Under the pieces are notes generated by a model that made no database searches, was not told where the DNA came from, and was given only the letters and a program-made list of their open reading frames with translations. A stretch of 64,000 nucleotides of DNA from an uncultured Nocardioides sp. (GTDB lineage: Bacteria; Actinomycetota; Actinomycetes; Propionibacteriales; Nocardioidaceae): contig NZ_CANKYS010000012.1 in NCBI RefSeq assembly GCF_947488025.1, positions 1 through 64,000 of the forward strand. Reading direction: 5' to 3'. Made by a program: the position numbers and the translations under genes. Positions 52,683 through 60,881 of the stretch are shown here, one piece after another (positions within the stretch are counted from its first letter, which is position 1; each line of letters opens with the position of its first letter).

Positions 52683-53800
52683 CGGACGACCTCGAGCAGG
52701 CCCTCCCGCACCAACCGTCGGCACAGGACCAGCGCGCTCTGCTCGTCGACCGGGAGGTCACGCGGCGCGAGATCGGCGTGCGCGGCGACGTGCTCGAGCG
52801 CCGGGCGGACCCGCGCGGGCACCCGCAGGACGCGGTCGCCGATCATCACGCGGACCGCGTCACCGTCGTCGACGAGCACGCACGGGTGCCCGCGGCGGCG
52901 CCGCAGTCGCGTGTGGGGGTCGAGCCCGCCGGCCAGGGCGTGGCGGTCGAGAAGGGTGCCCGCCAGCCGCGGCGGGCGTCCGCTGACGAAGCCCTCGGCC
53001 TGGCTCGCCGCGAGCGCGGCGGGGTCGAGGCGGCGTACGGCGTCGGCGACCGCGGCGAGGTGGTCGGCGAGGCCTTCGGTGAGCCGGCCCGGGTCGTCGA
53101 GGTAGCCCGCGGGCACGTGGTCGTCGGGCACGTCGGCGAGCAGGCGGCCGACCTCGCGCGTGACCAGGCTGCGCCACGTCAGCTGGTTGATGCCGATGGT
53201 GAGGTGCAGCGACACCGACTCCTGCGCGCGGGCGGCGTGGGGAGTGCCGGTCGGCAGGTAGGCCACGACGCCGGGCTCCAGCAGCAGGTCGCCCGGACCG
53301 CCCTCGCCGTGCACCTCCCACATCTTCGTGCCGTGGGTCTGCATCACGAACACGTCGTGGGAGTCGGAGTGGACCGCGAAGCCCTGGGCGCCCGGCGGGG
53401 TGAGGTAGGCGTTCGCCTGGCAGGGGTGGCCGAGCTCGAGCTCGAGCTCGGCGACGAGGTCACCGACGGGCGAGAAGTAGCGCTGCAGCCCCTGCAGCAC
53501 GATCGTGGCGCCCTCGTCGTGCAGGCGCATCAACCGGACCGGGTCGACCAGCCCGGTGAGCGGCTTGCCGGCGAGGCTGCCGCCGCGGGTGAAGGCGGAC
53601 TCGGGCAGCACGGAGCCGTTGCGGGCCACACGGACCGCCGGGGCGCGGATCGCGGTCTCGGTGAGCAGGTGGTCGACGTCGGCCAGCGACAGCACCTCGG
53701 CGCCGTACGACGGGTCGGTGCGGTGGACGTGGACCGACGACGCCCAGACCTTGTCGAGGAAGGTCTGGGCGTCACCGGTGAGGCGGTCGAGAGCGCTCAG
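52679..53800 (-). CDS. JmjC-type cupin (cupin_4) oxygenase-like protein
   Basis: A 373-residue protein of the cupin_4/JmjC type (ribosomal oxygenase-like), which use Fe(II) and 2-oxoglutarate to hydroxylate side chains. The iron triad is visible: His and Asp in FAVHSDSHDVFVMQ (HxD) and the second His in LPTGTPHAARAQESVSLHL. Downstream, PPRLAGTLLDRH resembles the family's winged-helix tail. The usual GTG at 53695 would cut off conserved N-terminal sequence (DRLTGDAQTFLDKVW, then LSLADVDHLL); only an in-frame CTG at 53800, overlapping the peptide-gene stop, restores it. No ATG, GTG or TTG lies between. Substrate is unknown; the 86-residue peptide next door is a candidate. Confidence 0.75.
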   Translation of the reverse strand: MSALDRLTGDAQTFLDKVWASSVHVHRTDPSYGAEVLSLADVDHLLTETAIRAPAVRVARNGSVLPESAFTRGGSLAGKPLTGLVDPVRLMRLHDEGATIVLQGLQRYFSPVGDLVAELELELGHPCQANAYLTPPGAQGFAVHSDSHDVFVMQTHGTKMWEVHGEGGPGDLLLEPGVVAYLPTGTPHAARAQESVSLHLTIGINQLTWRSLVTREVGRLLADVPDDHVPAGYLDDPGRLTEGLADHLAAVADAVRRLDPAALAASQAEGFVSGRPPRLAGTLLDRHALAGGLDPHTRLRRRRGHPCVLVDDGDAVRVMIGDRVLRVPARVRPALEHVAAHADLAPRDLPVDEQSALVLCRRLVREGLLEVVR

Positions 53801-54057
53801 AGCGAAGACCCGTCGGTGCCGTCGGCGTCGGTGGAGTCACCGTCGGTCGCGTCGGTCGAGTCGCCGTCCGTCGCGTCCGCGTCGGTGCCGTCGGCGTCGG
53901 TGGAGTCGCCGTCGGTCGCGTCGGTCGAGTCGCCGTCCGTCGCATCGGCGTCGGTGCCGTCGGCGTCCGTGGTGGGTCCGGCCGCGACCCCGGTCGGGTC
54001 GACGCCCTCGGTGGTCATCTCGTCGTCGCCGAGGGGGTTGTCAGGAGTCGTCGTCAT
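53797..54057 (-). CDS. 86-residue Asp/Thr-rich repeat peptide
   Basis: A small acidic protein. A 32-residue leader-like N-terminus (MTTTPDNPLGDDEMTTEGVD then PTGVAAGP) precedes two copies of a 23-residue Asp/Thr/Gly/Ala unit, beginning DADGTDADATDGDST, and a short third part ending DGSSL. There are no Cys, aromatic or basic residues in the repeat part. AGTAGGAGGATCC gives a strong ribosome-binding site for the ATG at 54057. The gene stops inside the start region of the cupin gene, so expression is coupled. The leader-plus-repeat layout is RiPP-like; alternatively, the Asp-rich units may simply bind Ca2+ or be a charged tail. Confidence 0.65.
   Translation of the reverse strand: MTTTPDNPLGDDEMTTEGVDPTGVAAGPTTDADGTDADATDGDSTDATDGDSTDADGTDADATDGDSTDATDGDSTDADGTDGSSL
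53821..53958. repeat. 69-bp tandem repeat inside the Asp/Thr peptide gene
   Basis: Two 69-bp copies (53821-53889 and 53890-53958) differ at a few positions; a partial third lies beyond. The period is a whole number of codons (23), so the protein repeat is preserved. Copy number could vary between strains. Confidence 0.85.
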
Positions 54058-54154
54058 GGATCCTCCTACTCGCGCCGCGACGGACGGTCCGCCCCGGATC
54101 TGCGTCGAGTCTGGTGATGGCGAGCTCCACGGTCCCACACCCCTGGGGACGGGG

Positions 54155-54925
54155 TCAGCCCTCGACGGGTCGCGTCGCGCGGACCTCGAAACGGGTGGTC
54201 GCCTTGACCTTGTCGTCACCGCAGGACTGCCGCCGTCCCGGGCCGGGGACCGCGACGACCTCGTCGGCGAGGTCCCCGCCCGCCAGGACGTGCAGCTCGT
54301 GGGCCTGCTGCACCGCGGGCCGGCCCGCGCGGCCGCGGGTCCACGGCAGCGGGACCTCCCCCCGCGTGAGCGCCGTGCAGGCCTCGACGGCGGCGTCGGG
54401 GTCGAGCCGGCCCAGGGTGATCCCGGTGGGCAGGGCCAGGAGGGTGCCGGAGAACCGGTGCCCGCCGAGGTGGGTGGTCTCCCAGGTCCCGTCGGGCCAC
54501 GTCTGCGCGAGCCGTCCGGCGATCGGACGGCCGATCTCGGCGCAGCAGCGGTCGCGCTTGCCGTTGGTGCACACCAGCCAGAGCGGGTCGTCGTACGACG
54601 GCAGTGCGGCGAGGTCGAGGTCCAGGAGGTCCTCGACCCGGTCGAGGACGGTGGCGCGGACGTCGTAGCCCGTCGCGGTGGCGCGGGCGTGGAACACGTG
54701 GGTGCCGGGACCGCTGCTGCCGTCGGGTCGGCGGAGCAGGAAGACCTTCAGGTCCACCGATCCGAGGTGGTCGCGCACCGCCTCGGGCAGGCGGTTGTCG
54801 CTGATCGCGTCACGTCCCCACGGTCCGGGGCTCTCCACCAGCAGGAGCTCGGGGTCGGTCGGGGCCGTGCCGCCCATCGGCTCGTCGTCGACGAGGCTGG
54901 CGATGGAGCACCGGAAGTCAGGCAT
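54155..54925 (-). CDS. Sucrase/ferredoxin-like family protein (paralogue)
   Basis: A 256-residue second member of the sucrase/ferredoxin-like family. The core LVCTNGKRDRCCAEIGRPIA and DGTWETTHLGGHRFSGTLLA match the 51780-52682 product closely. The C-terminal part is shorter and has one more Cys (RRQSCGDDKVKATTRFEV), consistent with a cluster ligand. The ATG at 54925 is preceded by a CACACT box 7 nt upstream. It lies 97 bp before the repeat-peptide gene on the same strand, so a four-gene transcript is possible. Role unknown; electron transfer is inferred. Confidence 0.8.
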   Translation of the reverse strand: MPDFRCSIASLVDDEPMGGTAPTDPELLLVESPGPWGRDAISDNRLPEAVRDHLGSVDLKVFLLRRPDGSSGPGTHVFHARATATGYDVRATVLDRVEDLLDLDLAALPSYDDPLWLVCTNGKRDRCCAEIGRPIAGRLAQTWPDGTWETTHLGGHRFSGTLLALPTGITLGRLDPDAAVEACTALTRGEVPLPWTRGRAGRPAVQQAHELHVLAGGDLADEVVAVPGPGRRQSCGDDKVKATTRFEVRATRPVEG

Positions 54926-54970
54926 GGCGAGAAGTGTGGCCGACGGGGCCGCACCGTCCCCGGGCGGGAC

Positions 54971-57895
54971 TCAGAGCAGTCCGCGCCGGCGTGCGACCGC
55001 GGCCGCCTCGGTGCGTGAGGCGGCGTCCAGCTTGGCCAGGATGTTGGAGACGTGGACCGACACGGTCTTGGTGCTGATGAAGAGCTGCTTGCCGATCTCG
55101 CCGTTGGAGCGGCCCTCCGCGACCAGGGCGAGGATCTCCGCCTCGCGCGGGGTGAGCGTCGCCGGGTGGGCGGAGGTGGCGGGCACGGGCGCGGAGCCCT
55201 GGGCGGTGAGCTCGTCGAGCATCGGCCGCGCACCGAGCTCCCGCGCCGCCTCGCGCGCCTGGTCGGCAACGGTCCTGGCGCCGGTGGTGTCGCCGACGGC
55301 GCGCAGCACGCCGGCGAGCCGGACGCGGGTCTGGGCGACCTCCGGGACGCTGGCGTAGGCGACGGCGGCCTCCTCGGCGGCGCGCCAGGACGAGACGAGC
55401 TCGTCGGCCGAGGGCGGGTCGACCTGCGCGAGCCAGCGCCAGCGGAGGTGCTCGGCGGCGCGACGGGCCACCCACATGCGGTACTCGGGGCCGTGGCTGC
55501 CGTCGTAGGGCGCGTAGAAGTCGATGACCCGGCCGCCGTCGGAGACCAGCCGCTCGACGTCGTGGGCCGCCGACCCGCGCTCGTCGGCCGACTGGTGCGC
55601 AGCCGCGGCGGCGAACGCGGCGATCGTGAGGGTCGCGAGGCGCAGCCGCGCCTGGAACCACTCGTGCCACAGCGGCACGACCACCGCGACCAGGTCGTCG
55701 TACGCCGACAGCGCGAGCGCCGCGTCACCGGCGGCGGCCGCGCGCATGATCTCCGCGCCGCCGGAGGAGATGGCGGTCAGGCCGTCGGTGCCCCAGTGGT
55801 CGCGGAGGCGCTCGAGGGCCGCCTGCTTGGGCTCGCCCCGGATGCCGATCGTGATGAACATCTGGTGGGCGAAGTAGAGCCACTCGAAGACCATGGGCGG
55901 GTTCTGCCCGCTGACGTCGAGGAGGTGCCACGCCTCGTCGAGCCGGCCCTGGTGGGTGAGCGCGACCGCCAGCAGCAACCGGGCCTCGGCGGGGTAGGGC
56001 GACCAGGTCAGCCCGCCGACCTCGCTGCGCGCGATCACCTCGCGGTAGACCGCCACGGCCGTGTCGAGGTCGCCCTCGTCGTGGTGGTGCCGACCGAGCA
56101 GGTAGAGCGCGCGGAGCTCGGGCTCGATGAGCCCGGCCCGCCGGGCCCGCTCGGCCGCGGCCCGCCAGCCGGCGCTGGGGCTCGCGCCGCCGGCCGGGTC
56201 GAGCCCGGCGACGGTGGCGTGCAGCTCGACGGCCAGGCTGGTGAGGTCGTTGCGCTCGGCCAGCTCGAGCGCCTGCAGCGCCACGCTCCGTGCCTCGTCG
56301 GCGTGCCACCCGCCCAGGCTCTGGGCGTGCACCAGCAGCGCCCGGGCCAGCAGCTTGGGCGGGCCACCGCGGAGCAGCTCGACGGCCTCCGCCGCGATCT
56401 CGCGGGGCGAGTCGGTGGTGTCGGTGAGCAGCAGGGCGGACGCGAGCGCCGTGAGCAGCTGGCCGCGGTCGACGGCCGCACCCTCGGCCGGCAGGGCGGC
56501 CAGGCGCGCCCGGAGCACCTTGACCGCCTTGGGCACCCGACCGGAGGCGACCAGCGCCTCCGCGCACCGACGGGCCAGTGCGAAGGCGTCGATGTCGGGC
56601 AGCGGCTCGCGGGTGGTGTCGACCAGCTCGAGCGCGTCGAGGAAGTGGGTGGCGGCCTCTGCCGGACCACCCACGGCCAGTGCCTCCTCGCCCGCCTCGA
56701 TGGACGCGCGGACGGCGACCGGGCGGTCGTCGGCCCGTCGGGCGTGCTGCGCGAGCTCGGCCGCCGTACCGACGGCGCGTCCCTCTCCCAGCGCGGCGAC
56801 GAAGGCGGCGTGCAGCCGCATCCGCTCCCCTGGCAGCAGGTCGTCGTAGACCGCCTCGCCCAGCAGCGCGTGGCGGAAGGCGTAGGTGCCACCGCGCGAG
56901 GCGACCAGGACGTGGGCGTCGACGGCGGTGCGCAGCGCGCCCTCGAGCTCGGCGGAGCCGAGGTCGGACACGGCGGCCAGCAGGCCGTGGCCGACCTGGC
57001 GGCCCGCGACCGAGACCAGCCGCACGACACGGCGGGTCGTCTCGTCGAGGCGGTCGAGATGGACGAGCAGCACGTCGGCGAGCTCGCCGGGGACCTGGCC
57101 GGACCACGCGGCACCGACGAGCTCCTCGATGAAGAACGGGTTGCCCTCGGCGCGGTCGACGATGGAGACGTACTCCGCCTCGGACAGCGTGGAGGGGTGG
57201 AGCGCGCGGACCAGGCGGCGTACGTCGTCGGCGGCGAGCGGCTCGACCTGGAGCCGGTCGACCCCGCGCAGGCGCATCCACTCCGCGACCTGGCGGCGCA
57301 GCGGGTGGCGGCGGTGGAGGTCGTCGGAGCGGTAGGACACCACGAGCGCGACGCCGGGGACCGGTCGGGAGAAGAGGAAGCTCAGCATGTCGCGGGTCGA
57401 CTCGTCGGCCCAGTGGGCGTCCTCCACCACGACGAGGACCGGGGCCTGCTCGGCGACGGCGGCGAGGAGGTGGCCGAACGCGTCGTAGACGTTGCCGCGG
57501 TCGAGGGCCTGGTCGCCCGACGCGGTCTCGCTGCTGCGGATCCGACGGCCGGGCTGGAGGCGGGCGAGGGTGGGGTGCACCTCGAGGACGCGGCCCGTGA
57601 CGTCGGGGTGGTCGGCCATCAGGCGGCCGAGGATCTCGGAGAAGGGGAGGTAGGGCAGCGAGCTGTCGGCGAGGTCGAGGCAGTGGCCGGCGACGACCTG
57701 CCAGTCGGCCTCCAGCGCGGTGTCGCACAGGGCCATCAGCAGGCGGGTCTTGCCCACGCCCGCGTCACCGCCGACCAGCACCGCGCGGGCGGCAGCAGGC
57801 GCGGACGTGCGAATGCCGAGCTGGGCGGTGAGGTGCTCCAGCTCGGCATCGCGTCCGATGAGATCGGTGGTCCGCAGGGCCGGCACGGACGACAT
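54971..57895 (-). CDS. Large ATP-binding LuxR family regulator (LAL type)
   Basis: A 974-residue regulator of the LAL (large ATP-binding LuxR) class. An AAA+/STAND-like ATPase region begins with LIGRDAELEHLTAQ; Walker A is GGDAGVGKT at residues 42-50 and Walker B is PVLVVVEDAHWADES. A long TPR-like helical middle follows, and the C-terminus is the LuxR helix-turn-helix, LTPREAEILALVAEGRSN then FISTKTVSVHVSNILAKL. Such proteins sense a small molecule through the TPR region and activate nearby genes. ATG at 57895 is chosen over ATG 58129, whose extra residues overlap a small gene in another frame. Target genes are unknown. Confidence 0.93.
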   Translation of the reverse strand: MSSVPALRTTDLIGRDAELEHLTAQLGIRTSAPAAARAVLVGGDAGVGKTRLLMALCDTALEADWQVVAGHCLDLADSSLPYLPFSEILGRLMADHPDVTGRVLEVHPTLARLQPGRRIRSSETASGDQALDRGNVYDAFGHLLAAVAEQAPVLVVVEDAHWADESTRDMLSFLFSRPVPGVALVVSYRSDDLHRRHPLRRQVAEWMRLRGVDRLQVEPLAADDVRRLVRALHPSTLSEAEYVSIVDRAEGNPFFIEELVGAAWSGQVPGELADVLLVHLDRLDETTRRVVRLVSVAGRQVGHGLLAAVSDLGSAELEGALRTAVDAHVLVASRGGTYAFRHALLGEAVYDDLLPGERMRLHAAFVAALGEGRAVGTAAELAQHARRADDRPVAVRASIEAGEEALAVGGPAEAATHFLDALELVDTTREPLPDIDAFALARRCAEALVASGRVPKAVKVLRARLAALPAEGAAVDRGQLLTALASALLLTDTTDSPREIAAEAVELLRGGPPKLLARALLVHAQSLGGWHADEARSVALQALELAERNDLTSLAVELHATVAGLDPAGGASPSAGWRAAAERARRAGLIEPELRALYLLGRHHHDEGDLDTAVAVYREVIARSEVGGLTWSPYPAEARLLLAVALTHQGRLDEAWHLLDVSGQNPPMVFEWLYFAHQMFITIGIRGEPKQAALERLRDHWGTDGLTAISSGGAEIMRAAAAGDAALALSAYDDLVAVVVPLWHEWFQARLRLATLTIAAFAAAAAHQSADERGSAAHDVERLVSDGGRVIDFYAPYDGSHGPEYRMWVARRAAEHLRWRWLAQVDPPSADELVSSWRAAEEAAVAYASVPEVAQTRVRLAGVLRAVGDTTGARTVADQAREAARELGARPMLDELTAQGSAPVPATSAHPATLTPREAEILALVAEGRSNGEIGKQLFISTKTVSVHVSNILAKLDAASRTEAAAVARRRGLL

Positions 57896-57939
57896 TGTGT
57901 CCTGTCGGTCCGACACTGATGGGTCGATCGCGGTACGGG

Positions 57940-58056
57940 TCACTTCTCGGTGTCGTCGGTGCGGACCCGGGTCCAGCGGCGGTGCCCGTAGTCCTTCCGG
58001 ATCCTGTCCTGTCGGTAGCTGACCTCGGCGCCCAGGAAGCTGTCGGTGGTGTACAT
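57940..58056 (-). CDS. 38-residue basic peptide upstream of the LuxR regulator
   Basis: A short gene overlooked by size-limited prediction. It reads MYTTDSFLGAEVSYRQDR then a basic stretch RIRKDYGHRRWTRVR and ends with DDTEK. AGGAG lies 6 nt before the ATG, a good ribosome-binding site. It ends 44 nt before the LAL regulator start, in the same direction, so the two may be co-transcribed. Strong codon use and the ribosome site argue for a real gene; function is unknown, possibly a regulator or leader-type peptide for the LAL gene. Confidence 0.6.
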   Translation of the reverse strand: MYTTDSFLGAEVSYRQDRIRKDYGHRRWTRVRTDDTEK

Positions 58057-58158
58057 GTCGATCTCCTCTTCTCCTCGGCCCGGTGCGGGCCATGGGAAGA
58101 GCGTGCGTCCGTGAGGTGGGCCCCGACATCGGGCGCGTGCCCTATCCCCGGGTGGCCG

Positions 58159-58208
58159 GCTACCTCAGACGCGGTCCCCGACGGCGTACGGCGCGCGCCT
58201 GAGGTAGC
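58159..58208. repeat. Inverted repeat GCTACCTCAG / CTGAGGTAGC
   Basis: Perfect 10-bp arms at 58159-58168 and 58199-58208 around a 30-nt spacer, in the gap between hutI and the 38-residue gene. It may be a terminator for hutI read through from the right, or part of the neighbouring repeat cluster. Confidence 0.6.
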
Positions 58209-58260
58209 GGGCCGGGCGGGGTCGGGCCGGGCGGGGTCGGGCCGGGCGGGGTCGGGCCGG
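58209..58260. repeat. 15-bp tandem repeat, about 3.5 copies
   Basis: The unit GGGCCGGGCGGGGTC repeats at 58209, 58224, 58239 and partly at 58254. Perfect copies suggest recent expansion by slippage; copy number could vary between isolates. Confidence 0.85.
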
Positions 58261-58321
58261 GGTAGTCCAGTGGGTAGTGGCTGCGAACCAGGCGGCGACA
58301 GCCAGATCCCACTGGACTACC
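58261..58321 (-). repeat. Stem-loop overlapping the hutI stop
   Basis: GGTAGTCCAGTGGG (58261-58274) pairs perfectly with 58308-58321, with an inner AGTGGCTG/CAGCCA stem. The right arm contains the hutI TAG stop. The left part is nearly identical to 37874-37907, next to the hspR stop, so it is a copy of a dispersed 3'-end element. Confidence 0.8.
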
Positions 58322-59507
58322 CCCAGGGGCCGACGACGGGGCGGCCGGCCTGCCAGACCCCGGCGACGAGCGGGACGCCGGGGCGGTAGGCGAGGTGGAC
58401 GTAGGAGGGAGCCTCGAGCAGGACGAGGTCGGCCATCTTGCCGGGGGCGATCACGCCGACGTCGTCCCGGTCGAGGGCGGCAGCGCCCATGGCGGTCGCG
58501 GCGTGCAGGGCCTCGGCAGGACTCATCCGCATCTCGCGGACCGCCAGCGCGATGCACAGCGCCATCGAGGAGGTGAAGCACGAGCCCGGGTTGCAGTCGC
58601 TGGCGAGCGCGACGCGTACGCCGGCGTCGAGCAGGCCGCGCGCGTCGGGGTAGGGCTGGCGGGTGGAGAACTCCACCCCCGGCAGCAGCGTCGCGATGGT
58701 GCCGCTCGACGCGAGCGCGGACACGTCGGCGTCGGAGAGGTAGGTGCAGTGGTCGACGGCGACGAGACCGAGCTCGCACGCCAGCTGCACACCCCCGCCG
58801 TACGTCAGCTGGTTGGCGTGGAGGCGTCCGCGCAGGCCGCTGTCGGACCCCGCCGCCAGGATGGTGCGTGCCTGGTCGACGTCGAAGGCGCCGTCCTCGC
58901 AGAACACGTCGATCCACCGGGCGTGCGGCGCCGCGGCCGCGAGCATGGGGCCGGTGACGAGGTCGACGTAGTCCTCGGGGGTGGTCTCCGCGGGGACGAC
59001 GTGGGCGCCGAGGAAGGTGGTGTCCTCGGTGAACTGGCGGGCCACTGCGAGGCTGCGGGCCTCGTCGTGGACCGACAGCCCGTAACCGCTCTTGATCTCG
59101 ATGGAGGTGGTGCCCTGGGCCCGCATCTCGGCGACGAGCCTGGCGACGTGCGACGTGAGCTGCTCATCGGTGGCGGCACGGGTCCTCGCGACCGTGGTGC
59201 GGATGCCACCGGCCGTGTAGGGCTGGCCGGTCATCCGCGCCTCGAACTCCGCGGATCGGTCGCCGGCGAAGACGAGGTGGCTGTGCGAGTCGACGAAACC
59301 GGGGACGACCGCGCGCCCGCCGGCGTCGACCTGCACGTCGGCGTCGGGCGCCTCCGCGGCCGGACCGACCCAGGCGACGCGGGTCCCCTCGACCACGACG
59401 GCGGCGTCGTGGACGAGGCCGAGCAGGCCGCCCTGCTCGGCCCGCTCCGGGTCGTTGGTGGTGAGCTCGCCGATGCCGGTGATCACGGTCGAGAGCTGGT
59501 GGCTCAT
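58317..59507 (-). CDS. hutI: Imidazolonepropionase
   Basis: A 396-residue amidohydrolase that opens 4-imidazolone-5-propanoate to N-formimidoyl-L-glutamate, the third step of histidine degradation. The metal-binding start is GFVDSHSHLVFAGDRS (His75 and His77), followed by AGGIRTTVARTRAAT and SIEIKSGYGLSVHDE. HVVPAETTPEDYVDL, HANQLTYGGG, DHCTYLSDADV and ASDCNPGSCFTSSM give further metal and substrate residues. Length and all blocks fit HutI. Its start overlaps the hutF stop (ATGA), so the two are coupled. Confidence 0.96.
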   Translation of the reverse strand: MSHQLSTVITGIGELTTNDPERAEQGGLLGLVHDAAVVVEGTRVAWVGPAAEAPDADVQVDAGGRAVVPGFVDSHSHLVFAGDRSAEFEARMTGQPYTAGGIRTTVARTRAATDEQLTSHVARLVAEMRAQGTTSIEIKSGYGLSVHDEARSLAVARQFTEDTTFLGAHVVPAETTPEDYVDLVTGPMLAAAAPHARWIDVFCEDGAFDVDQARTILAAGSDSGLRGRLHANQLTYGGGVQLACELGLVAVDHCTYLSDADVSALASSGTIATLLPGVEFSTRQPYPDARGLLDAGVRVALASDCNPGSCFTSSMALCIALAVREMRMSPAEALHAATAMGAAALDRDDVGVIAPGKMADLVLLEAPSYVHLAYRPGVPLVAGVWQAGRPVVGPWG

Positions 59508-60820
59508 CGGCGTTCCTCCCCCCAGGTGCGGGCGATCGCCGACTCCAGCTCGAGCCCGATGTCGTAGCGCTGGCCCTCCTCGACGACCCAGTGGCCGTCG
59601 ACCATCACCCGCTGCACGTCCTCGGCGGTCGCGGCGAAGACGACCGCGCCCTCGTCACGGCCGGCGCCGGCGGTGCGGGGGCTGGCCGGGTCGACGACCA
59701 CGAGGTCGGCGCGCTGCCCGACGGCGATGGCACCCGCGTCGTCCCAGCCGAGCGACGCGTGCCCGTCGGTGGTGGCGGCGGTCAGCAGCTCGGCGGCGGT
59801 CCAGTGGCCGCGCTGCTGGGTGGCCAGCCGCTCGTCGAGCTCGACGGCGCGCATCTCCTCGAAGAGGTCGATCACCGCGTGGCTGTCGGACCCGAGGGTG
59901 AGCCGGGCGCCGGCGTCGTGCAGCCGCCTGCTGGGCCCGATGCCGTCGCCGAGGTCGCGCTCGGTGGTCGGGCAGAAGGACGCATGCGCACGGGACCCGC
60001 CGACCAGCGCGATGTCGTCGTCGCTCAGGTGGGTGGCGTGCACCAGCGACGACCTCGGCCCGAGGAGGCCGTGGTCGGCGAGCAGCCGCGTCGGGGTCAC
60101 GCCGTACGCCTCGAGGCAGGCGGCGTTCTCGGCGACCTGCTCGGAGACGTGGACGTGGAACGGGCGGTCGGCGAGGCGGTCGGCGACGGCTGCCAGGTCG
60201 CTGGCGGGGACGGCGCGCACGGAGTGGACCGCCATCCCGGTGACGGCGTGCGGCGCGGGCGCCAGCGCGTCCACGCGGTCGGCCCATGCCTCGACGCTGC
60301 CGTCGCTGTAGCGGACCTGCGCACCCTCGGGCGGCACCCCGAAGCCGGAGGAGAGGTAGAGCGTGTCCAGCAGGGTGACCCGGATGCCGGCCTGACGCGC
60401 CGCCTCGACCAGCACCTCGCCCATCTCGTTGGGGTCGGCGTAGGGCGTGCCGTCGGGGCGGTGGTGGAGGTAGTGGAACTCCCCGACGCACGTGATCCCG
60501 GCCGCCGCCATCTCGCGGTAGGTCGCGGTGGCGAGGGCGAGGTAGGTGTCCGGGTCGAGTCGCGCGGCGACGGCGTACATCTGCTCGCGCCAGGTCCAGA
60601 AGGTGCCGCGCTCGCGCTGGGTGCGGCCGCGCAGCGCGCGGTGGAAGGCATGGCTGTGGGTGTTGGCGAGGCCGGGGACGACCAGGCCGCGGACCGGGAT
60701 GGCGCGCGGCGGGTCGGAGTCGGGCGTGACGGAGGTGAAGCGGTCGTCCTCGACCTCGACCAGCACGTCGTCGAGGAAGCGGTCCCCGATCCAGGCGTGC
60801 TCGAGGAGGTACGCCGTCAC
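59504..60820 (-). CDS. hutF: Formimidoylglutamate deiminase
   Basis: A 438-residue amidohydrolase that converts N-formimidoyl-L-glutamate to N-formyl-L-glutamate and ammonia, the alternative (HutF-type) fourth step of histidine degradation. PGLANTHSHAFHRALRGRTQ holds the metal histidines and the FHRALRGR family tag; ITCVGEFHYLHHRPDG, PFHVHVSEQVAEN, HATHLSDDDI and TLGSDSHAVIDLFEEMRAVE give the remaining catalytic residues. GTG at 60820 begins a domain-typical start; the open frame upstream has no match. The presence of HutF implies that formylglutamate must then be deformylated, and an M20 enzyme sits next door. Confidence 0.94.
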   Translation of the reverse strand: MTAYLLEHAWIGDRFLDDVLVEVEDDRFTSVTPDSDPPRAIPVRGLVVPGLANTHSHAFHRALRGRTQRERGTFWTWREQMYAVAARLDPDTYLALATATYREMAAAGITCVGEFHYLHHRPDGTPYADPNEMGEVLVEAARQAGIRVTLLDTLYLSSGFGVPPEGAQVRYSDGSVEAWADRVDALAPAPHAVTGMAVHSVRAVPASDLAAVADRLADRPFHVHVSEQVAENAACLEAYGVTPTRLLADHGLLGPRSSLVHATHLSDDDIALVGGSRAHASFCPTTERDLGDGIGPSRRLHDAGARLTLGSDSHAVIDLFEEMRAVELDERLATQQRGHWTAAELLTAATTDGHASLGWDDAGAIAVGQRADLVVVDPASPRTAGAGRDEGAVVFAATAEDVQRVMVDGHWVVEEGQRYDIGLELESAIARTWGEERR

Positions 60821-60881
60821 GCGGGGTCCCTGCGGCGTTGTTGGGAGGAGCGAAGCGGGGGACAAGAACGCCGTGGGGTGC

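Noticed and set aside
53695..53800. Frameshift or pseudogene at the start of the cupin gene
   Set aside because: The 35 upstream residues are in frame and family-like, and the iron triad is intact; a non-standard start explains the pattern better than a broken gene.
55052..57919. 955-residue plus-strand frame opposite the LuxR-family regulator
   Set aside because: It mirrors the regulator gene codon for codon and has no recognisable motif; the regulator has intact Walker and HTH motifs.
58209..58260. CRISPR or origin iterons
   Set aside because: The 15-bp GC-only units are directly tandem without spacers, there is no AT-rich region, and no replication genes lie nearby.
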